A stretch of DNA of 64,000 nucleotides from Cordia subcordata (taxonomy: Eukaryota; Streptophyta; Magnoliopsida; Boraginales; Cordiaceae), in NCBI GenBank assembly GCA_028554755.1, contig JAPTOF010000005.1, positions 7,015,501 to 7,079,500 of the forward strand, read 5' to 3'. Under the pieces are notes generated by a model that was not told where the DNA came from, made no database searches, and saw nothing but the letters and a program-made list of their open reading frames with translations. Position numbers and translations under genes: made by a program. The stretch's first letter is position 1; each line of letters starts with the position of its first letter. This document shows, in pieces, positions 23,019-33,271 of this stretch.

Positions 23019-23714
23019 TGTTGTTTCTTAGCTTGTACTCAAAGCCCATTTTTACTTATTATTTAATTTACATTAAATTAAATTTTGATTCTACACATTT
23101 TAGCAACTTACAGACTTGGTCACAATTTTATTCCCTTAAATGTTGTTGCTTTGAACTAGTAAAAGTCTTCAACCTTATTTGTCTCATTAGCTAGCCTTGC
23201 TAACCACTTGTTTTGCACCAGTTCTCCACTTATTTCTCTCAAGAAGTTGGGCACTTTGGCTATAAATAGAGCTCCCAGCTCTGGTAGTAGTACACACAAG
23301 AAACAAAAATTCTTTCTTTCCTTCTTAGCTTTTTAGCTCACATATATATTCTTATTACTCACTTCACTTATTATTTTTCTGCTAAGTTTAACAATATATA
23401 TACAATATACATATATATATATATATACATATACATATAAATATACACATATATATATACATATACATACATATATATATATATGTATATATTGTTGTTC
23501 CTGTACCTAGAAACATTTTCTAGAAGAGCACGTTGAATCCTGGAGGATACGCTAACCAATTAGGTGAAATATCCTTAACGACAATGTTCATAACACGCCT
23601 CAAGCTATTATTTTATATTGATCCTATTAAAATTATTTCTCTGAGATTTATTTTGTGTTATTTTTGCACTTGTTTTACAGTTATTATTTATTTTTGAATT
23701 ATATTTTCTCAACA
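23019..23714 (+). repeat. 3' LTR of the second copia element
   Basis: It starts TGTTGTTTC after the polypurine tract and ends TCTCAACA before the GTTAA duplication. It is 696 bp, longer than the 5' LTR mainly because of an AT/ATAC microsatellite at about 23395-23490. Confidence 0.93.
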
Positions 23715-23789
23715 GTTAACGCTATATGAATATATTTTCTCTTACATAAAACAAAGGGACAAAATTCACCTATCCTCCATGTGCAAATT

Positions 23790-24608
23790 ATACCATAATT
23801 CCTCACAAGGTGCTCCTTCATTAAGTATTATGCTCCCTCATATATTAAAAAAATAAAAAAAGGAAAAAAAATACATCTAAAACGCACTTCTTTCTCTTCT
23901 GTAATTTCTCTATCTTCGTTATTCTCTTTCCTCACCTCTCTCTTTTTTTCTTCTTCTCTTCTCTGCTTCACCGGTGACACCACCAGTCATGTCACACCGA
24001 ATAAAGACCACCATAAAATTTGGCTTTCTTCGCTAATTGTAATGAGGTGTATTATGTCCAAGAAACCTCCTAGATGTCGATTCACTATTAAAGCCTGTCG
24101 TTTTTTTCCTCACGCTGGCAAAGATTCCAACACCATCTGGCCGCACTGCAACTACCAATCTCTTCCTTTCCTCGTCGCGATTCTAACCGTACCTCTCACA
24201 TGATGTTTGGACACTCCAAGATCAATCCCCCATTAAAGCCACCTTCACCTTCAAGTATACATACCTGTAAATGCATTTGTGTTTGTGTGTCTGTATATAT
24301 AAGAGCAGTGAACAAATGGTTATGGAGTAATGAACAAATATTTAATGCATATATAAAAGTCAGTAAACAATTAGTTGTGAGTTAATGAACAAATAGTTAT
24401 ATGGCAGTAAACAAATAGCTATGGTGTATTGAACAAATATTTGATGTATATATGAAAGTTAATGAACAAATAGTTGAAGCGCAATGAACAAATAGTTTTA
24501 GGATAGTGAACAAACAGTTGTGGATAGTGCACAAATATTTATTGTGCGTAAATAGTAGCATGAGGAGCACAATGTTAATGAAGGAGCACCTTGTGAGAGA
24601 TTATAATA
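23790..24608. mobile_element. Inverted-repeat element, copy 2, with CTCACAAGGTGCTCC termini
   Basis: The left end reads CTCACAAGGTGCTCCTTCAT at 23802-23821. Its exact reverse complement is at 24579-24598, and the identity extends a few bases further on both sides. TATA flanks both apparent ends. The interior has a CT-rich tract, a segment shared with copy 1 at 2980-3150, and an array of GAACAAATAGTT-like motifs at 24305-24540. No transposase is visible. The superfamily is not assigned. Confidence 0.75.
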
Positions 24609-24790
24609 TAAGGACCTACCCTCCTTCTACTTTGCTACAAATATATGATAGCCCCCTATGTTTTTCCATAAATGCATGATAACCCTCTATTTTGAAGGAT
24701 ATATTAGATATTTTGTTCTTTCTATTAAGGGGGGGGGGGGGGAAGTCTAACGTCATTACCAATAGGTGCGATGTGCTCTAGTTATGAAAA

Positions 24791-24846
<56 letters not shown>

Positions 24847-25160
24847 GTATATAGGAGTTTCTTACCTATTTTAAAATTATAAGGGGTAACTTAAACTTAT
24901 GATAAACAACCACCGGAATAAGGTGCTATTTACCCAAACAAAAAAAGAGGTGAAAAAGAATTCATATGCAAAAGGAAAACTCTACAGCTCATTAATTATT
25001 CATAATTAACTTATTATTGACTGTATGCTGCCAAATAAAAAATTAACAGATTAGTTGAATGAATATCTCTATTCTGCTATCAATGCATAACCAATTCATT
25101 ATTCCAAGACTGAAATTATGTTTAGTCCAATGCCATAAAATTGATCAACGAGAGAAAGTG
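24609..25160. other. Spacer with G and TA runs
   Basis: It contains a G run at about 24729-24742 and a (TA)n(CA)n microsatellite at about 24793-24846. No gene is recognised. Confidence 0.6.
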
Positions 25161-25164
25161 AACT

Positions 25165-26090
25165 CTTAATTATGCCAAACAATTTTCTCTGTTTTTCATC
25201 AGAAGGGACTATAATATGCTTGTGCCCCTGTTAATGTATAGAACAATTATAATATATTCGAACTCTTATATCAAATAATTTCCTCTCTTTTTTTTATTCA
25301 AATTAAATGAAGTTTTCATAGTGAGATAATGTATTCGAACTCTTGTACCAAATAATTTTCTCTCTATTTTCGTCATGAGGGAATATGATTTTTTGCCTCA
25401 TTAACAATGTTCGTTTTGAAACTACCATTTGTTATTACATTTCTCTCTTTTATCATCATAATGGAATATATGTTTATTTGGTTCAATCTTTAAATACTTA
25501 ATAGAGCTTTGTCAAAGTTTAAAAAGCAGAGCATTTACATAGAAGTCAAAATTACGAAAAATTTAAATAAAAAAAAAAGCAACAACAAATCCAAACTGAA
25601 ACTTGCGGAAAAGGCTTTTGAAAAACTCAAAAATTATTATTATTTTTGGCTAAAAATATTAAATTTTTTAAAAATTTAATATCACCCTCAAAATAACTAA
25701 AAAGTCAACTTATATAATATAAAGCCAAATAATCAATGACTTATATTTAATAGTACCTTGGCTCATAACTCTACTCAGTCAATAGCTGAAAACTCACAAT
25801 CATATGCTTTTGCCCTATTAACAATGTTTGTTTGAAAGTTATCATTTCTTAACGCGGAACGATTATATTCTCTTGAACTCTTACGCCAATTATAATTTTT
25901 CTCTCTTTTCTCTTCATAAAGTAATATCTTTTTGCGCCAATAACGATGTTTGTTCCAAAACTCGTGATTTATTAATGTAAAATTATTACATTATTGTTTT
26001 ATATTTATATAATATTATTACTTGTCAAAATAATTGTCTCCTTTTTCCTCGCAAGGGAATATGCTTTTCACCCCAATGCTAAGAATGATG
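25165..26090. repeat. Degenerate tandem array, split by another repeat
   Basis: A unit of roughly 130-160 bp recurs four or more times. It contains a CGAACTCTT.TACCAAATAA-like part, TTTTCTCTC, GGGAATATG.TTTTTGCC and TTAACAATGTTTGTTT. Copies lie at about 25165-25470 and 25790-26090. The block 25495-25770 between them is the AT-rich dispersed repeat also seen at 7570-7920. Confidence 0.6.
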
Positions 26091-26275
26091 AGATTAGTGC
26101 ATAAAAAAATTATTTAAAAAGTTGTTGACCATCAACTCCAGTATACCAAATCTAGATTTGCTCATCTAATCACATCACAAATATATATGCCTCCAAGGAA
26201 TGATTGTCAGAGATTTCTTTGCTCGCTCTCACATTGTTTCATGCTTGACGGTGGCACACGCAAATACACACACAT

Positions 26276-26279
26276 ACAC

Positions 26280-26318
<39 letters not shown>

Positions 26319-26350
26319 CATATGTATACATGTATATACATATATATACA
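26276..26350. repeat. TA/CATA microsatellite
   Basis: An alternating TA run followed by CATATATA repeats. The ORF through it is low-complexity and not a gene. Confidence 0.9.
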
Positions 26351-26557
26351 TATTTGTAGAAAATGATCAAGTTAAGCACAGCCAATTAAGGATAATCTTA
26401 ATGCCACAAGGTAACTAATTATTTATCGAGGATGAGATCTTAAGATTTGATTATTTTAAGAGACAGAAAAGAAGATCCACTTTTGTAACCTGTGGCGTAT
26501 TTTTCTTTATCTTTTCTTTTTTCCTTTCCTTTTTCCTTTTATGTTTCACTATGAATA

Positions 26558-26886
26558 AATAAAGCAAGCTAAACCCTTTTGGAGCATGAGTGGAACTTGG
26601 AAGGCATATGTAGTACTCAGGTCTCAAATATGTAAACGAAATACTTATTCACATCTCAAATTCAAATTAGTAAAATAACCAAATTTATGAATCGTAAAGT
26701 TTAATGCTACTCCTGGTGTGAGTCTAATTAATAAAGCAAGCTAAACCCTTTTGCAGAATGGGTGAAACGCATAATACTCAAGTCTTAAGAATATAAAAGA
26801 AAATTTTATTCATGTCTCAAATTCAAATTAATAAAATAGTTATATTTATGTATCGAAAAGTTCAATACTCGTAGCGCGAGTCCAAA
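26558..26886. repeat. Tandem duplication, about 170 bp unit
   Basis: Segment 26558-26729 recurs at 26730-26886. Both begin AATAAAGCAAGCTAAACCCT and share TCTCAAATTCAAATTA. A TGTATCG or TGAATCG segment follows. Its function is unknown. Confidence 0.85.
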
Positions 26887-27249
26887 GAACTTCGTAGAGG
26901 AGTTCCAAACAGTAAATATAAAACTAATAAAATGGACAAAACCAAGTGCAGTCAAGCTCATCACTGGAGCATAGTTAAGCATCCAGCTGGTTATTTTGTC
27001 AATTTCTCATTGACAGAAGTTACACAATGAAGAAGGCTCCATGTGATCACTGTACGTGTACTGATCAATCCACTATGCTAAGACTCACATTACACGTTAG
27101 TATCATGGAGACTATAATTGATAAACGCTGGTTTCTATATTTGAGCAAAAGACCAAGAGGAACTTTTTCTTTTTTATTTTTAATGGGTTTGGTACACGTT
27201 TAATATGAATGGATCACTTGCTTTAACTGATTTGCAAAGTTTTTCGTTT

Positions 27250-27370
27250 TTTTTTTTCTCAACTCGTACGCCACAGTCTAAATCCTACATCTCGTTCTTA
27301 TGAAATTTGAACTCAGAACTTTATACCTAGAAGAAATAGTTTTAATCATTTGATATATACCTCCATGGAG
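27250..27370 (-). repeat. SINE-like fragment
   Basis: On the minus strand a box-B-like AGTTCAAATTTC follows GATTAAAACTATTTCTTCTAG, similar to 12840-12890. It is tentative because the tail and target duplication are unclear. Confidence 0.3.
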
Positions 27371-27556
27371 ACATGATTAAGTTGGAGCACTACATGCAAA
27401 GTCCAGTAGTAGCCATTAAAAGACTAACTCCAACAGTATTCATATTTCATCTCCTATCTTAGATTTTGAAAGTTGGATAGTGCGAATATACTCTAGCAAC
27501 CCTTTATTCCACCCTCTTCAGATTTTAGGGTCTTCCAACTAATTCCAACCCCCTAA

Positions 27557-27557
27557 C

Positions 27558-27602
<45 letters not shown>
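27557..27602. repeat. (AAT)n microsatellite
   Basis: About fourteen tandem AAT triplets, ending AATTAATAAG. Confidence 0.95.
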
Positions 27603-29007
27603 TAATAAGTAATTAGAATGAATTAATAATAAAATATCATGTATATTGTGAAAAGATATAGATAACTGGAAAAAATGAAGTGTTCAGCCAAAATAAAAAG
27701 AGATATAGAAAATAGGGGTCATTTAAAATAATAAAGCTGTAAGAGTGTAATTGTAACAAACAGTCTCTAAAATAAAGTTTCATTCAAAATAAAGAAATTG
27801 TTAGAGCGAAATTGAAATGAAAAAACTAAGGTGCGTCAGTTAAACAGGTGGCTAACAATAATAATATATTATTCAAAAGAGAATTCGATATGCAGCGAGG
27901 CAGCCCTAGTTGGGTGGTGGTGGACTGTGGGGAAATCTGGCCATGTACAAAGAGGCCCTATAAGTAGCTGAGGAGAGAAAGACGAGAGGTAAGGCACAAA
28001 AACTCAATCTTATCAATCTCACGACTTAAAGTATCCTATTAACTTGACCGTCGGAGTTCCTTCTGAGAGAAAAGCCCCTCTATTGTGTCGTTTGCAAGTA
28101 CTCCAAGCACCAAAATGGTAGGGGGAATAAGGCTGGTGATTTTTGGTAGCATCAGGACTTATAATAGACTTATTAGAGTATGCATTAAGGACTTAATTTT
28201 TACAAGGAGTAACGGACGAATTAATTTTTACAACATCAATATTCAATACAGTATACATACCGTGCTTGCAAATCATACTTTTTTATATATAATAGATTAC
28301 AAAGTGAATTCGATCACTCCTAAACTAAAGCCTGTGATGACATAAACTCGATAATCAGCTAATAGGAAAAAATGGAGGTCATTTTTATTTAGATAGAAAG
28401 AAAACAGAAAGGGTTCAGCAATGGCGACAGGTTCTAATTGGCTATAATTGTTCTCCATGAAACTTCTCCATAGTGGGAATACGAGTGTAACTTGAGTACC
28501 ACTTTGACATAATTCAGAATGAAAAATCATCGCTCTTGTACACAAGGTGGTAAATTTGATCTTTTCTTTTTAATTTAATAAAGACTAAAGACCAATTACA
28601 ACACCCACCCGTGTGATTTTTTTGGTAAATCCGATCTATTTCACCCTACTTTAAGGTGAATGCAGGAGCAGTAGAAAGCCTGCAATTCTGGAGTGAAGTA
28701 CAAGAGAGACAAGTAGAAATGATGAACTTGAGGTACACCTATACACAAGTGTAGACGTGAACAGAAATCCAGATTGCCGGCTACGAAATACGAGTGAGAT
28801 TTAATTATTATGAGTAAGATTTAACGGTTATAAATGACCAATCGACGTGAAACAACAAAGCAGTATTGGGGGTCCCCAAAGAGATGGAGGGGATGGGGCT
28901 GCAAGGAAAAGGGATGTCATCTTGTGAAACAATGCACTACATTTCTGGGGTTTTGTTGCAGGCTTTTTCATCTCTTTGGATTGTCTTGTTATTTACCCCT
29001 TTCTTTC

Positions 29008-29039
<32 letters not shown>

Positions 29040-30030
29040 TCTTACTTGCCTTTAGTGCCAAGATTCTCCTCTGTGACCCCAGAAAGGCCTCCTTTGGGGA
29101 ATTCCCAATGAAATAAAAAATAAAAATAAAAATAAAATTCTCACAACCAGCCGACAACACACTATTGGATAATTTTTTCTAAATTTAATTTTTCGAGAAA
29201 TACCCTATATAATCAAACGTTATAGTATGACAAGCTTCATGTCTTATTTGTGAGAGATTAGTCATGAGCTTTATGATCACCTCTCAAAGAGATTTGGACT
29301 CCATTTCTTCTGCTTTTGTTCAATCCTTCTTTCTTATGTTTCACCGTATGAATTATCCATCTTTCGATTTTTTCCCCACAACTTCCTTCATTCTTCCTCA
29401 ACTCTGGTGGGCACGGTGATAAAGAATTTCGATTGATTTCTCAATATTTTAAACGTTCAGATCAATTTCATTTTTCACATCATCTGCTTGTTTCACATTT
29501 ACTTGGTTTTCTTTCTTTCCTGTAGAGCACGTCATTAGACTAATCCTTATACCATTACGTGATTATTTATAGGGTAAACTACACAATGCCTTCTTATGCT
29601 TTCCAAGAATAAATATTATCCTGTTGGCACAATAAAAACTTCATAATCTTTTAAAATTTATGATAAGGTATATCCGATGTTATTTCTGGACATAGAAGGG
29701 AAATAAACCACTCTCTTCTAAATTACTAAAATGATATAAAATTTAACGTATGGTTTCGACAAAATACACGAGACTTTCTGCATGAACCAAATGATTGAAA
29801 GCAAATGGGAATCCAGATGACCCTCTTAATGACTGCTACAGTGGTAAATGCACTGACCAATATGTAGGCCACTGAGGGGCCCTCAGTGACACTGATGACA
29901 GATCCAATTCACTCCAGACTCTTCCAACACTATGTAAATGTCCAGTGTTATAAATCTGACAAGAATTTAAAAAAAAAAAAAAGAAAAAAGAAAGAAAGAA
30001 AGAAAGAAAGTTGAAGCAAATGAGTAGGAT
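27603..30030. other. Spacer without supported genes
   Basis: Short ORFs here (for example 28834-29111) run through poly-T and show no recognisable domain. A long T run lies at about 29008-29032 and an A/AAAG run at about 29967-30009. Confidence 0.5.
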
Positions 30031-30034
30031 TTGA

Positions 30035-30258
30035 CCTATTTTGATTGATATTTTTTCAGGAAAAAAATTTTTTTTTGAAAAAGTTATATTAAATTTGTAC
30101 TAATTATTTAATTTGGTTTTTAAAAAAGTTAAAATATTAAAAAAATATTCAAATGTAACTTTTTTTTTAAAAGTCGAAATTTTTAACTTCTAAAAACCTA
30201 ATTTTTTAAAAATTGTTAAAAAGGGCTTTTGAAAAAAAGTCAATACAAACTGATGGAC
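30035..30258. mobile_element. MITE-like element, same family as 7928-8159
   Basis: Both share the order TTTGGATTAGTT/TTTTGATTGATA, then TTAAATTTGTA, then GAAAAAAGTCAAT at the end. Termini are inverted but short here, and the target duplication is unclear. Confidence 0.55.
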
Positions 30259-30261
30259 CAC

Positions 30262-30720
30262 TCTTTCTGTTTTTCCCATGAGGCAACTGAAACGAGTAGT
30301 TATGGGCATGGGCCATACACAATGAACAAAAAAAAATGTAATTGATTAATTAATAAGTAACTCCTGTAATATACGAATTTCTATGTATTGTCAATTCTAT
30401 TTTTTATTTAAATATATAAATAAATAAGTTTTGATTGGTTAAATTATTAAAAAGAATAGATTAAATTGTATTTTAAATAAATTAACTTATAATATGACTA
30501 AGATTTAGAGATGGTTTGGGTTGACATATATGAAAAGTATTTCTTTTTAATAATTTTTGAAGAATCTATCTGTATACACGTAACATCTTTCAAAATTTTG
30601 AATCTTGTTTAATAAAATGGAATTATCGAATAGAAAATAGTATTAACATGTAAGACACTTATTTTATTTTTAACTTTTCATTTCAGTTTTTGTTATGAAC
30701 TTAAATAAGATAAATTTTGG

Positions 30721-30763
<43 letters not shown>

Positions 30764-31130
30764 CGAGAAAGAATTAATAAAATCTTTAATGAAATTTTTT
30801 CTCTATTATACCATTCCTAAATTAGTCGTATTATATTAAACATTTATTTCTTGGGCCTTGTGGACATTGGCCCATATTGGGCTATTTTGGGCTCTTGATC
30901 TATTGTTCAAACTTTGCTTCGTGGATTGGACTAGCGCTGACTTCTTAGGCTTTGCCCCATCTACATTGATGTTTCAGGCCTTCGGCTCTTTAGGCTTGCA
31001 ATTTCTATACCTTGGGCCGCTAATTTCTTTAATGTGTGCTTCTTTTCGTTGGCCCACTTGTAATGGTTCTATTTATATATATGAATCTCCCCTCTGAATG
31101 TACGTAAATTGTATCATACACTTATAGAAG
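30262..31130. other. AT-rich spacer with a TA microsatellite
   Basis: A (TA)n run lies at about 30723-30761. A GC-richer segment at 30850-31090 gives an ORF without recognisable domains. Confidence 0.5.
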
Positions 31131-31139
31131 TACAGAATA

Positions 31140-31500
31140 TGGTGTACCAGACTATTTATTCAGTATTTATAAACTATTTGTCTAGTAAAATCCACAAAAA
31201 CATCTTTGCATAAGTAAGTTGTTTGTCCAGTAAAATCCACAAAAATATCTATACATAAGAATAGTTATAGATGTTCAAAATAAAAAGATTATTTGTTCAG
31301 TATTCATAGACTATTTGTCTAATAAAATCCACAGATCATCACAATATCTGTTGTCAAGTATAAAATTAACAAACATCTATATGTGAAAATAGCCACACAT
31401 GTTTGTTCAAAATAAAAAGATTTCATAAACTATTTATTCAATAAAATTCATAGATCAGTTTTGTTTAGTCCTGATAAACTATTTGTTCAGTATATTTCCA
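31140..31500. repeat. Array of AACTATTTGTTCA-like motifs
   Basis: The motif AAACTATTTGTTCAGTA and variants recur at irregular spacing, with TAAAATCCACA between them. The motif is the reverse complement of the GAACAAATAGTT array in the elements at 2740 and 23790. It may be an inverted, decayed relative. Confidence 0.5.
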
Positions 31501-32263
31501 ATCCCAGGTACACATAAGTTCCCCTGAATGTGAGGGTAAATAGGTAAAAAGTGTTCTTTCTTTCATTTCATATTCCTTTCTAATTTCTTCTTTATTTATT
31601 TGCGAATTGTTTATGAGAAAGGAAGCTTGGGCACAACAATAGAATTATCAACATACCACCTAGAGATCACAAGTTGTTAAACAAAAAAAAAAAAAAATTC
31701 TTACAAAATAGAAGGTAAAATTGTATATAATAATTTGTCTGGACATCCAAAATATTTTTGTTGAGTTTAAATATTGAGAGTAATTTATTTGACCATTTCA
31801 GAAAGAAGTTTTGCATAAAAATTAAACTGAAAAAATTAAGTTAAGAAAATCAGAAGTTCTAAATTAGAGCTTTCAAAAAACACTTTTGAAAATTTACTTT
31901 TATATCATATCAAAAGTTATTTGTTTTCTTCTTTAATTAAAAGTACTATTTTATAACTTTGAAAGTTCAATATTACTTTCAAAATAGCTGGAAGCTCAAC
32001 TCCGAAAATATCGACAATTAACCAATTTTTTAAATAACACTTTTACCTAGAACTCTATTACTAAAAACTTTATAGCTCAACAGTTAAAATTTCACAAGTA
32101 GACCAAAATGAGCCTGAGCTTCTTGCAATGAACTATTATAACAATTATAGTAAATCATTCATGTCAATTCTACGAAAAGAGCTACTCTAAAAGGTAAGCC
32201 ATCAAATTGTGAAAGAAAAATTGTGGTTTTAACTTCAACTCCATCATTGTTCTCCTGTGTTTA
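31501..32263. other. AT-rich spacer
   Basis: Segment 31850-32090 resembles the dispersed repeat at 7570-7920. Nothing else is recognised. Confidence 0.45.
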
Positions 32264-32477
32264 CAAACGCTAATATTAACCATTGCTCCATGTCCAAGCT
32301 GTGGATTTCATGATTCTCTCGTCTTTATGCAATGACGCCAAGATCATTCCCAGGCTTCTATCCTAAACCCAAGAAATGCTAATCCTAACCGTTGCCCCAT
32401 GTTCAAGCTGTTGGTTTTATGACTCTCTTATCTTTATGCAAGGATGCCAAGATTACCCCGGGCCTTAACCCTACCCC
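32264..32477. repeat. Tandem duplication, about 108 bp unit
   Basis: 32264-32371 recurs at 32372-32477. Shared pieces include CATGTYCAAGCTGT and TCTTTATGCAA, with GATGCCAAGAT in copy 2 matching GACGCCAAGAT in copy 1. Confidence 0.85.
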
Positions 32478-32508
32478 CAACCCCGTCCCTTCTTCTCTTC
32501 ACCTAATG

Positions 32509-32860
32509 TAACGCCCCGCTATATCAGTCTCATGTGAAATTTGTGTACCTTATTTATTAGTTTGGATTTACTACCACTGTCATCACAAGCTTAAGTATTT
32601 TACGCCAATTAATTAAATTCACTTATAGTAGTAAAACAATAGTTGAGCCTAAATCTCTGCAAACGGTACCAAAACAAACTCTCAACTATTCCACGCTGTT
32701 GGGAATCTTGAACTATGGCTCTTTCTGTTTAGCGTGAGAAAAACGCCAAGTTTTTATGGAGTTTGTAACACCTTTCTCACATTGGTTTCATGTGAGATTT
32801 CAATGCCCTATAATTAAGCTCAGTTATAATGGCAAGCCCTCCTAATTTTATACTGTGAAT
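32509..32860. repeat. Possible LTR fragment or TGTAAC-type repeat pair
   Basis: TGTAACGCCCCG at 32509 is a common start of plant LTRs. A related TGTAACACC with TCATGTGARATTT follows at about 32765. No internal region or target duplication is seen. Confidence 0.3.
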
Positions 32861-33027
32861 TTGTGGGCGTGGGGCATGATGATGCCCAAACAATAGATAC
32901 TAAAAACACTGCCGAAAGCCGAAGATAAGCAGAAAGACAGAGAAAGAAACACAAGAGATTGACTTAAGTCAGAAGTTACTTTTTGGCATTACCATAACTT
33001 GAGCATAACCTCATGTAATATTGCATA

Positions 33028-33029
<2 letters not shown>

Positions 33030-33066
<37 letters not shown>
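33030..33066. repeat. (AT)n microsatellite
   Basis: Pure alternating AT of about 37 bp, just downstream of the HPAT stop codon. Confidence 0.95.
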
Positions 33067-33069
<3 letters not shown>

Positions 33070-33271
33070 TTTAGTGCATACCCAAGTAACCTGTCTGCGA
33101 GATTTCCTTTCAAAACACGATTTTCAGTATGCACATATAGTTGTTAGTAGGCAAAATCCTCAACCTGAGATTTGTGTGTACATCAACCTTTCCCTGTGAG
33201 GCTATGCTGAAGTCATATTTCTCTTGCTATTCAAGAATTCAAGAAAACCAGTATTCTACATAAGAAAATCT

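Larger units (their letters stand above)
17882..23714 (+). mobile_element. Ty1/copia LTR retrotransposon, complete but decayed
   Basis: The 5' LTR is 17882-18506 and the 3' LTR is 23019-23714. The 5-bp target duplication GTTAA is present on both sides (17877-17881 and 23715-23719), so both boundaries are firm. The internal order is gag, protease, integrase, RT, RNase H, which defines the copia superfamily. A polypurine tract (GTGGGGGAT, 23010-23018) precedes the 3' LTR. The LTRs have diverged by substitutions and by expansion of an AT microsatellite in the 3' copy. The polyprotein has many stops, so this copy cannot move by itself. Confidence 0.95.

Noticed and set aside
26200..26418. ORF with TYTYIYIYIY repeats
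   Set aside because: It translates a TA/CA microsatellite.
28834..29111. ORFs with a run of Phe residues
   Set aside because: They translate a long poly-T tract and have no domain.
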